Below are positions 1 through 6,461 of a stretch of DNA of 11,042 nucleotides, in pieces. Positions within the stretch are counted from its first letter, which is position 1; each line of letters starts with the position of its first letter. The stretch is from RGIG4576 sp964613095. Its GTDB lineage: Bacteria > Bacteroidota > Bacteroidia > Bacteroidales > Muribaculaceae. The notes under the pieces are model-generated. The model was not told the origin of the DNA. It did no database searches and saw only the letters and a program-made list of their open reading frames with translations. The stretch covers positions 1 through 11,042 of the forward strand of contig CAZTFX010000074.1 of assembly GCA_964613095.1 (NCBI GenBank), in the 5' to 3' direction. The translations under genes and the position numbers were made by a program.

Positions 1-95
1 TCTTGAGCAAATGTAGCTTCTGGCTTTACTTCTGTTTCGTTAACACCTAGTTTGTCAACAATTATCGCTGTTACTCTTTCTGCAATTTCAGACAT
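1..95 (-). CDS. acpP: Acyl carrier protein, N-terminal part (cut by window edge)
   Basis: Acyl carrier protein carries growing fatty acyl chains on a phosphopantetheine arm in type II fatty acid synthesis in the cytoplasm. Reading the minus strand from an ATG at 95-93 gives MSEIAERVTAIIVDKLGVNE and then TEVKPEATFAQ before the window ends. This matches the start of Bacteroidota AcpP (helix I, the I-x-x-K-L-G-V turn, then the E-V-x-P-E-A-x-F segment). Only 31 of the roughly 78 expected codons are present, so the DSL motif with the modified serine lies outside and cannot be checked. In this phylum fabF and rnc commonly follow acpP; that would be off the left edge. It is divergent from the hydrolase gene at 497. 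I am confident of the family from the N-terminus alone. Confidence 0.9.
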   Translation of the reverse strand, partial: MSEIAERVTAIIVDKLGVNETEVKPEATFAQ

Positions 96-464
96 AATGA
101 TAAAATTTAATTAGTTACTAAATGATTTTTATTTTGCGGTGCAAAGTAAGCAATTATAATTCAGATATAAAAAGTTTTGCATATTGAATTTCTTAAAAAA
201 TGCACACATAAACAAAAAATGCGCAAAAAAATAAGCCCAATTTACTTTTTTTAAGAATTTTGACGCAATTTTGAACTCTTCTTTGCAGAAAAATTTCCGT
301 ATTCGATGAAATTTTCAGAAATTATCCAGTATTCATAAATACGCACAAATAGTTAAATCCCAATTTGTTAAAAATGTTAATTATTTAAATTTAGTTACGA
401 TATTACATATTTTTACATGATATTTTTTTTCACTAATACACATATTATAAAAGGATAATTTTAC
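96..464. other. AT-rich divergent intergenic region
   Basis: About 370 bases between the divergent acpP and hydrolase genes contain no credible reading frame, tRNA or hairpin terminator. It is very rich in A/T runs. A 14-base inverted pair with one mismatch lies at 187-200 and 247-260 (core CTTAAAAAA/TTTTTTAAG), but the spacing of 46 bases and the low complexity make a functional hairpin doubtful. Apart from the two promoter candidates listed separately I see nothing else in it. Confidence 0.7.
142..149 (-). promoter_or_regulatory. Candidate -7 box of acpP promoter
   Basis: The minus strand reads TTACTTTG followed by CACCGCAAAA, close to the Bacteroidota -7 consensus TAnnTTTG (position 2 is T instead of A). 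It would start transcription about 40 bases before the acpP ATG. I found no good -33 TTTG at the usual spacing. Position and context support it; the match is imperfect. Confidence 0.5.
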
Positions 465-472
465 TATCTTTG
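465..472 (+). promoter_or_regulatory. -7 box of the secreted hydrolase gene
   Basis: TATCTTTG is an exact match to the Bacteroidota -7 consensus TAnnTTTG. Transcription would begin near 477-480, which gives a short leader of about 20 bases before the ATG at 497. The same octamer occurs upstream of korA. No clear -33 TTTG is seen. The box overlaps the upstream in-frame TTG at 470, which argues against that TTG as the start codon. Confidence 0.75.
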
Positions 473-496
473 AATGTCAATATCCAATCCTTAATT

Positions 497-2068
497 ATGA
501 AAACTACAATAAACATCATTAAATCAACATTCTTAGCGATAAGTTTGTCGTTATGCACAACTAATATTTCTGCGCAACAAGCACAGAATGCAAGTTACCC
601 CGATGATCCGGCGATGATTATTCGTCCCGAAACATCTAGAGGAACCGTAATAGAACGCACACTTGACAATTCTGTTATATATCCGGGAACTACACGCACA
701 ATACAGATATATATACCAAAGCAATACGATGGTCATCGTCCTGCATGTTTACTTGTGTGCCTTGATGGTGCTGTTTACTACAAAATGACAACCGTAATGG
801 ATAATCTAATATTTACAGGTGAAATGCCGGTAACAATAGGAGTTTTTGTAAATCCCGGTGTCATATATGACAAGGAAGGAAATGTTGTACGATATAACCG
901 CAGCAATGAATTTGACCGTATAGACGGAACATTCGCCCATTTTTTGGAATCGGAAGTACTCCCTATGGTAGAAAATATAACTCTTGAAGACGGACGTAGC
1001 TTGAAACTATCTCAGAATGCGTCTGATCGTGCTATAACAGGCGCAAGCAGTGGCGGTATATGTTCCTTTGTAGCAGCATGGTCACGCCCCGATTTATTCA
1101 GTCGCGTATATTGCACAGTGGGAACATTTGTATCAATGCGAGGAGGTCACACCATTCCTGCACTTATTCGCAAAACAGAACCTAAACCATTACGTATTTT
1201 CCTTCATGACGGAGAATTTGATGCATGGAATCCGTTGTTTGGTGATTGGTTCGAATATAATAAACTCACCGAAGCTGCTCTCAACTTTGCCGGATATGAA
1301 TATACTTATAAATGGGATAGAAGCAAACATAACATCTATCATGGAGCAAAACTATTCCCGGACGCAATGCGTTGGTTATGGCGCAACCACCCGCACGCAC
1401 CCAAAGCCGGAAAGAGCTTAAATAACATGCTAAGCACAGTTCTAGTCGATAGCATGAAATGGGAATCATGTGATACCAGTATATTTACCACTGCAATCAA
1501 TAATAAGAACAATAAAAATTTTCCAAAATCAATAAAAACATCAAATAGTATAACTCTACATAATGGAAACACTTACGGAGTGACCGAAAACGGAGAAATA
1601 TGGTTAAAACGAAATAAAGAAAAACCAATAAGACTCAATGTAATGCCATTCGGAGGTACTGAAATTGCAATATACCCTAACGGAAATCAAATTATTCAAA
1701 CTGAAAAACATTCAAATTGGCTCATTTCATATACAGTAAATGAAGATGGGACAATCGACAACGGCGAACAGTTCTATTGGTTACACAACACTCCAAATCA
1801 AACGCAATCAGAGCCTTGTGATATGTTTTTCGATACTTTGGGTAATCTTTACGTAGCAACAACATCGGGAATTCAAATTGCCGACCAAAACGGACGCGTG
1901 CGCGCAATTTTACCAAGTCCCAAAGGCAATATTACATCAATGAAAATGATAGAGAATACAATATATATTCTCACCGATACAGGAAAAGCTTTCAGTCGTA
2001 AATTGGCAACCAAAGCTCACAATCCTGCGGAACCACCAATAACTCCAAAATCACAAGGTCAAGGATAA
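497..2068 (+). CDS. Secreted esterase-D-type alpha/beta hydrolase fused to SMP-30/gluconolactonase-like propeller segment
   Basis: A 523-residue exported protein, probably a carbohydrate-ester or other ester hydrolase; the substrate is unknown. Residues 1-26 form a signal peptide (Lys2/Lys9, a hydrophobic core, then ISA before QQ), predicting periplasmic or surface location. Residues about 45-315 look like the Esterase_D (PF00756) fold: nucleophile elbow GASSGG with Ser184, an acid region HDGEFDAWN (Asp238 or Asp242), and a histidine at His278 or His282 just before HGAKLFPDAMRWLWR, a tail typical of enterochelin-esterase-like proteins. Residues about 440-505 (FFDTLGNLYVATTSGIQIAD and on) resemble the last blades of the SMP-30/gluconolactonase propeller. 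I chose ATG 497 over the in-frame TTG at 470 because TTG lies inside the -7 box and ATG gives a clean signal peptide. It seems monocistronic; no hairpin terminator was found after it. Fold assignment is by eye; confidence in the esterase half is high, in the propeller moderate. Confidence 0.8.
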   Translation: MKTTINIIKSTFLAISLSLCTTNISAQQAQNASYPDDPAMIIRPETSRGTVIERTLDNSVIYPGTTRTIQIYIPKQYDGHRPACLLVCLDGAVYYKMTTVMDNLIFTGEMPVTIGVFVNPGVIYDKEGNVVRYNRSNEFDRIDGTFAHFLESEVLPMVENITLEDGRSLKLSQNASDRAITGASSGGICSFVAAWSRPDLFSRVYCTVGTFVSMRGGHTIPALIRKTEPKPLRIFLHDGEFDAWNPLFGDWFEYNKLTEAALNFAGYEYTYKWDRSKHNIYHGAKLFPDAMRWLWRNHPHAPKAGKSLNNMLSTVLVDSMKWESCDTSIFTTAINNKNNKNFPKSIKTSNSITLHNGNTYGVTENGEIWLKRNKEKPIRLNVMPFGGTEIAIYPNGNQIIQTEKHSNWLISYTVNEDGTIDNGEQFYWLHNTPNQTQSEPCDMFFDTLGNLYVATTSGIQIADQNGRVRAILPSPKGNITSMKMIENTIYILTDTGKAFSRKLATKAHNPAEPPITPKSQGQG

Positions 2069-2125
2069 GAATATTTTATTAGAGATTTTTTAACGTTTAA
2101 ATTTCTTTATAAGGGTAACAAATCT

Positions 2126-2133
2126 TATCTTTG
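2126..2133 (+). promoter_or_regulatory. -7 box of the korAB promoter
   Basis: TATCTTTG exactly matches the Bacteroidota -7 consensus and is the same octamer as the one before the hydrolase gene. It predicts a start near 2140 and a 5' leader of about 80 bases. The leader contains two tandem copies of TGCATTA (2187-2193 and 2195-2201) and no Shine-Dalgarno sequence before the ATG, which is common in this phylum. No -33 element is evident. Confidence 0.7.
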
Positions 2134-2218
2134 TAGTGACTTTAAGACATTATCAAAATAAGCCTTAAATACAATATTAATATAACTGCATTAGTGCATT
2201 AAAATTAACTACTACATT

Positions 2219-4069
2219 ATGTTAGACAAAACCAATGTAAAAGTTCTAGAGAAAGTTGTAGTACGTTTCTCCGGAGACTCAGGCGATGGTATGCAATTAG
2301 CAGGAAACATTTTCTCTAATGTATCAGCCGGTATCGGAAACCAAATCTCAACATTCCCAGACTATCCTGCCGAAGTTCGTGCACCACAAGGTACACTTAG
2401 CGGTGTTTCTGGATTCCAAGTAAGTATCGGAAAAGGAGTTCACACTCCGGGTGATAAAGCCGATGTTCTTGTGTCAATGAACCCTGCAGCATTAAAACAA
2501 AATGCCAAATTCCTTAAGACCGGAGGTGTTGCAATCGTTGATATCGATTGTTTCAAGAAATCGGACTTGGAAAAAGCTCTTTTCAAGACAGACGATCCTT
2601 ACACAGAAATCGACCTTAAAGCACAAGTCGTTGAAGTTCCAATGACTACTATGGTTAAAGCTGCTCTTGCCGATTCAGGAATGGATATGAAAGCAATCAC
2701 AAAGTGTAAGAACATGTTTGCTCTTGGACTTGTATGCTGGCTATTTGACCGCCCTCTTGAAAATGCAATTCACCTACTTGAAAACAAATTTGCTAAGAAA
2801 CCTGCAATAGCTGAAGCTAACGCTAAAGTTATCCGCGCAGGTTATGACTATGGTAACAATATACATGCTTCAGTTTCGACTTATCGTATTGAAACAGATG
2901 ATATACGTCCGGGAATCTATACCGACGTAAACGGTAACACAGCTACTGCATGGGGTCTTATCATGGCAGCCGAAAAGGCCAATCTACCATTATTCTTAGG
3001 TAGTTATCCTATCACTCCTGCAACCGACGTTCTTCACGAACTTGCTAAACGCAAAGACTTGGGCGTTAAAGCATGCCAAATGGAAGATGAAATTGCAGGT
3101 ATTTGCTCTGCTATCGGTGCTTCTTTTGCAGGCAATTTGGCTGCAACAAGCACATCAGGTCCCGGTATTGCTTTAAAGGGAGAAGCTATGGGTCTTGCTG
3201 TAATGGCAGAACTTCCTTTAGTCATTATTGATGTACAACGTGGTGGACCTTCAACCGGTCTTCCTACAAAAACAGAGCAAACCGACCTTATGCAATGTCT
3301 ATATGGACGTAATGGCGAATCTCCTCTTGCTGTTGTAGCGGCTGCGTCTCCTACAGATTGTTTCAATATGGCATTTGAAGCTGCTCGTATAGCAGTAGAA
3401 CACATGACTCCGGTAGTTCTTCTTACTGATGGTTTCATTGCAAATGGTTCTTCTGCTTGGCGTATACCCGAAAGTGATGAATACCCAACAATCAAACCAA
3501 ACTTTGTTAAGCCGGAAATGCTAGAAGAAGGATGGAGACCATATAAGCGCAATGAAGAAACACTTGTTCGCTATTGGGCTGTTCCGGGAACAGAAGGTTT
3601 CATGCACCGTTTAGGAGGTCTTGAAAAAGATTATAATACAAGTGCAATCTCTACTGACCCTGCTAATCACGAAAAGATGGTTGCAACACGCCAAGAAAAG
3701 GTGAATAAGATTACCAACAACATTCCTGCACAAGAAGTTCAAGGAAATCAAGAAGCAGATACTCTTCTTATCGGTTGGGGTGGTACTTACGGACATCTTT
3801 ACACAGCTGTTGAAGAATTGAATGCAGCAGGAAAACCGGTAGCATTTGCTCACTTCCGTTACATCAACCCTCTTCCTGCAAACACAGCAGAAATAATCAA
3901 GAAGTACAAGAAAGTGGTTGTAGCCGAATTGAACAACGGTCAATTTGCTGATTTCTTACAAGCTAAATTCCCAATGGTAAACATCCAACGTATCAACAAG
4001 GTACAAGGACAACCATTCTTAGTTCAAGAAATCGTAGAAGGTCTAACTAAAATCATGGAGGAAAAATAA
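2219..4069 (+). CDS. korA: 2-oxoglutarate:ferredoxin oxidoreductase, alpha subunit (gamma-alpha fusion)
   Basis: Large subunit of a 2-oxoacid:ferredoxin oxidoreductase, which with KorB interconverts 2-oxoglutarate plus CoA and succinyl-CoA plus CO2 with ferredoxin as electron carrier in anaerobic metabolism. The 616 residues show the fused order expected for KorA. An N-terminal gamma domain (about 12-200) starts VVVRFSGDSGDGMQLAG and includes FPDYPAEVRAPQGTLSG. The alpha domain follows from about 235, with GSYPITPATD at 261-270 and QRGGPSTGLPTKTEQTD from 340. A C-terminal transketolase-like domain (about 510-605) includes GWGGTYGHLYTAVEEL. No ferredoxin domain or cluster cysteines are fused here. 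Start ATG 2219 fits homologue length. korB follows after 2 bases. Substrate as 2-oxoglutarate rather than pyruvate or branched-chain acids is inferred from the family, not proven by the sequence. Confidence 0.92.
   Translation: MLDKTNVKVLEKVVVRFSGDSGDGMQLAGNIFSNVSAGIGNQISTFPDYPAEVRAPQGTLSGVSGFQVSIGKGVHTPGDKADVLVSMNPAALKQNAKFLKTGGVAIVDIDCFKKSDLEKALFKTDDPYTEIDLKAQVVEVPMTTMVKAALADSGMDMKAITKCKNMFALGLVCWLFDRPLENAIHLLENKFAKKPAIAEANAKVIRAGYDYGNNIHASVSTYRIETDDIRPGIYTDVNGNTATAWGLIMAAEKANLPLFLGSYPITPATDVLHELAKRKDLGVKACQMEDEIAGICSAIGASFAGNLAATSTSGPGIALKGEAMGLAVMAELPLVIIDVQRGGPSTGLPTKTEQTDLMQCLYGRNGESPLAVVAAASPTDCFNMAFEAARIAVEHMTPVVLLTDGFIANGSSAWRIPESDEYPTIKPNFVKPEMLEEGWRPYKRNEETLVRYWAVPGTEGFMHRLGGLEKDYNTSAISTDPANHEKMVATRQEKVNKITNNIPAQEVQGNQEADTLLIGWGGTYGHLYTAVEELNAAGKPVAFAHFRYINPLPANTAEIIKKYKKVVVAELNNGQFADFLQAKFPMVNIQRINKVQGQPFLVQEIVEGLTKIMEEK
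4057..4061 (+). promoter_or_regulatory. Ribosome binding site of korB inside the korA 3' end
   Basis: GGAGG lies 10 bases before the korB ATG, within the last codons of korA. It is one of the few strong Shine-Dalgarno matches in the window and suggests korB translation is coupled to that of korA. Confidence 0.6.
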
Positions 4070-4071
4070 TC

Positions 4072-5088
4072 ATGGAAGAAAAGAAACAATATACCAACGC
4101 CGATTTTAAGAGTGACCAATATGTACGTTGGTGTCCGGGTTGTGGTGATCACGCTATTCTAGCCGTACTTCACAAAGCTATGGCAGAAGTAGGCGTTGCT
4201 CCTCACATGACAGCAGTAATTTCAGGTATCGGCTGTAGTTCTCGCCTACCTTATTATATGAACACTTACGGATTTCATACAATACACGGACGTGGCGGAG
4301 CCATTGCTACCGGTTTCAAAACAGCCAATCCTAAAATGACAGTATGGCAAGTATGTGGAGACGGTGATGGTCTTGCCATCGGTGGTAATCACTTTATTCA
4401 TGAAGTACGCCGTAACGTTGACTTGAACGTACTCCTACTTAACAACAAAATTTATGGTTTGACTAAAGGACAATACTCTCCTACAAGTGATCGCGGATTC
4501 GTATGTAAATCGGCACCTTACGGAACTACCGAAGACCCATTTGTTCCGGCAGAACTTGTTTTCGGAGCTCGCGGAACTTTCTTCGGTCGCGGTATTGATG
4601 TTGAATTGAAAGTTTCACAAGAAGTTATGGTTGCAGCAGCTCGTCACAAAGGTTGTTCTATCGTAGAAATGCTTCAAAACTGTGTAATTTTCAACCACGG
4701 TATCCACAATTTCATCACAGATAAAGAAAACCGTGCAGATCGTACAATTCACCTTATTCACGGCGAAAAGATGATTTTCGGTAAAGATATGAATAAGGGT
4801 ATCGTTCAAGATGGTTTTGCTTTGAAAGCCGTTGAAATAGGAAAGGATGGATACACTATTGATGATGTTCTTGTTCACGACGCACATTGTCAAAGCAATT
4901 TCTTACACCAACAACTTGCTATGATGGATGGTCATGAACTACCATTGGCAATCGGTGTAATTCGCGATGTAGAAGCTCCTGTTTACGATCAAGAAGTCGA
5001 AAAACAAGTTGCTGAAGTTAAAGCAAAGAAAGGCTTCACCTGCTTGCGCGATATGCTTCTTGCCGGTGAAACTTGGGAAGTAAAATAA
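4072..5088 (+). CDS. korB: 2-oxoglutarate:ferredoxin oxidoreductase, beta subunit (TPP-binding)
   Basis: The 338-residue beta subunit binds thiamine diphosphate and one [4Fe-4S] cluster and does the chemistry together with KorA. Visible motifs are WCPGCGDH (Cys21, Cys24), SGIGCSSR (Cys55) and the later MLQNCVIFN (Cys204), which together match the usual cluster ligands of this family. The TPP/Mg motif runs from GDGDGLAIGGNHF (96-108) to LLLNNKIYGLTKGQYSPTS (121-139). Length is normal for the family and no key residue is missing. It begins 2 bases after korA stops and must be cotranscribed with it. Transcription ends at the hairpin starting 17 bases downstream. No ferredoxin or other electron acceptor gene is adjacent, so the partner is encoded elsewhere. 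Confidence 0.93.
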   Translation: MEEKKQYTNADFKSDQYVRWCPGCGDHAILAVLHKAMAEVGVAPHMTAVISGIGCSSRLPYYMNTYGFHTIHGRGGAIATGFKTANPKMTVWQVCGDGDGLAIGGNHFIHEVRRNVDLNVLLLNNKIYGLTKGQYSPTSDRGFVCKSAPYGTTEDPFVPAELVFGARGTFFGRGIDVELKVSQEVMVAAARHKGCSIVEMLQNCVIFNHGIHNFITDKENRADRTIHLIHGEKMIFGKDMNKGIVQDGFALKAVEIGKDGYTIDDVLVHDAHCQSNFLHQQLAMMDGHELPLAIGVIRDVEAPVYDQEVEKQVAEVKAKKGFTCLRDMLLAGETWEVK

Positions 5089-5105
5089 ATTATTCCCATA
5101 TTAAT

Positions 5106-5147
5106 AAAATTAAAGGCGATTTCCTTAAGGAAATCGCCTTTAATTTT
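5106..5147. terminator. Perfect bidirectional intrinsic terminator between korB and the porin gene
   Basis: Arms 5106-5124 (AAAATTAAAGGCGATTTCC) and 5129-5147 are exact reverse complements over 19 bases, with a TTAA loop at 5125-5128. Because the palindrome is perfect, both strands read a GC-containing stem ending in TTTAATTTT. It lies 17 bases after the korB stop and 20 bases after the porin stop on the other strand, so it can end both convergent transcripts. Confidence 0.93.
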
Positions 5148-5167
5148 AGATAATGTTTTATTTGCAA

Positions 5168-6382
5168 TTAAAACATATACAACATGCTTGCTACGATACG
5201 ATTGTTTCCTACCGAATGGGTATTGATTATTTTACCATTTGCATGATTCATATCTCCATAAGATGCCAAAGTGTAATTATACTCCAACCCTATTTTCCAG
5301 TGAGGCAAATTATAAGTAACTTCAGCCGACCCACTAACAAGTTGGTCAATATTTGTACCGGTTCCATACATTGCTGTGACAACATCACCGGTTCCTAAAT
5401 TCTTCATATATCCGGCAAAAACACCAACTTTCCACATCTTTCCATAAACAATGTTCATCCAAGAAGAAGTATTACGATTAGGACTATATTTCTGCTCTCC
5501 TGTAACTTTATCTACCGATTTTACCCCATAACCACCAAGCATAGACATGTGAGTTAAATTAGAGCCAAACACACTTTTTGCTGCCACATACCACATAGGA
5601 GATGTATATTTCATGTGAACTTCGCATGATAACGACGTAACACGTTCATCTACTTTATATGTTTTTCCATCTACAGTAGCTTGAGTGCGAGGTACAAGCG
5701 AAAGAACATCTACTCCTGTACCAACCAAGAAGTTATTTGTTTTATGGTCAATACCTAAGTAAAATTCAGGAACAAGACTATTTTTAATATATTTATTACT
5801 TTTGCCATCAGGACCGTTTGAAAGATATTGCGATTGCCATAAAGCTGCAGCTGTTATTTGTACTCCGGTTGCATTATAACGGTAACGCACTTGAGGAGCA
5901 CGCCCAAACGGTTGAAAAGGAGTACCCATATTCAAATTAAGAAGCTGTGGAGCCACATCCCCATAAAGAGGGTTCCATGTTTGACCAACCAATACCGACG
6001 ACTTTCCCCAATTCAAATTTAAGTAGGCATGACGAAGACGCACTGTTGATAAAGTAGTTCCCGAACCACGAAAGTCAAATTCAATTTTAGCAGTAGTCAA
6101 AGCATTTCCAAGTTTAGGACCTTTCACATCAAGCCCCAATCGTGTATATACAAGATACATGTTACTATTGTCTTGTGAATTTAAGTCTTCTCCAAGTTCA
6201 TCATAACTATAATCTTTCGGATAATTATAAAACAAGCCATCCACACTTTCTTCATTAGCACGACTATTATAAAACAAATCGGCACGAATCTGACCATATA
6301 ACTTAAAATCAAAATCTTTTTTTTGAGCCGAGACACTTACCATTATAAGTGATAACAATAATAATAAAGTGTATTTTTTCAT
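5168..6382 (-). CDS. DcaP-like outer-membrane porin
   Basis: A 404-residue protein predicted to form an outer-membrane beta-barrel channel for small solutes. It has a signal peptide (MKKYTLLLLLSLIMVSVSA, cleavage before Gln20). Alternating aromatic/polar strands run throughout, and it ends ASMLYMF with the terminal Phe used for barrel assembly. Residues about 98-170 (AKIEFDFRGSG, RLRHAYLNLNWG, VLVGQTWNPLYGDVAP, then RAPQVRYRY) follow the pattern of the DcaP-like trimeric porin family, as judged by eye. The substrate cannot be told from sequence. It has its own -7 box (6409-6416) and a modest GAGAGA ribosome site before ATG 6382. It is downstream of mfd on the same strand, so read-through from mfd is possible, since no terminator lies between them. 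It shares the 5106-5147 hairpin with korB. Confidence 0.8.
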   Translation of the reverse strand: MKKYTLLLLLSLIMVSVSAQKKDFDFKLYGQIRADLFYNSRANEESVDGLFYNYPKDYSYDELGEDLNSQDNSNMYLVYTRLGLDVKGPKLGNALTTAKIEFDFRGSGTTLSTVRLRHAYLNLNWGKSSVLVGQTWNPLYGDVAPQLLNLNMGTPFQPFGRAPQVRYRYNATGVQITAAALWQSQYLSNGPDGKSNKYIKNSLVPEFYLGIDHKTNNFLVGTGVDVLSLVPRTQATVDGKTYKVDERVTSLSCEVHMKYTSPMWYVAAKSVFGSNLTHMSMLGGYGVKSVDKVTGEQKYSPNRNTSSWMNIVYGKMWKVGVFAGYMKNLGTGDVVTAMYGTGTNIDQLVSGSAEVTYNLPHWKIGLEYNYTLASYGDMNHANGKIINTHSVGNNRIVASMLYMF

Positions 6383-6408
6383 ATTCTCTCAATGTAAAAA
6401 AATGAATG

Positions 6409-6416
6409 CAAAGTTA
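6409..6416 (-). promoter_or_regulatory. -7 box of the porin promoter
   Basis: The minus strand reads TAACTTTG, an exact match to TAnnTTTG, followed by CATTCA. It gives a leader of about 20 bases before ATG 6382. A TTG at 6431-6433 is only 14 bases upstream, closer than the usual -33 spacing, so the -33 element is uncertain. Confidence 0.7.
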
Positions 6417-6461
6417 CAGATTTTTTATTTCAACCCTATTTTTCACAAAACAAAAAACTAA

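Noticed and set aside
187..260. Inverted pair of 14 bases with one mismatch in the first intergenic region
   Set aside because: The arms are mostly A/T runs with 46 bases between them in a region of over 75% A/T by eye, so chance is the simplest explanation.
1128..1421. 97-codon plus-strand frame within the hydrolase gene
   Set aside because: It is an out-of-frame shadow of the hydrolase, whose own frame carries the conserved motifs in this interval.
3034..3552. 172-codon open frame on the minus strand inside korA
   Set aside because: It lies fully antisense to a well-conserved gene, its translation shows no recognisable family, and there is no promoter or ribosome site for it.
6383..6461. 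Possible intrinsic terminator after mfd
   Set aside because: The interval has T runs but no stable stem; it is better explained as the porin promoter and leader.
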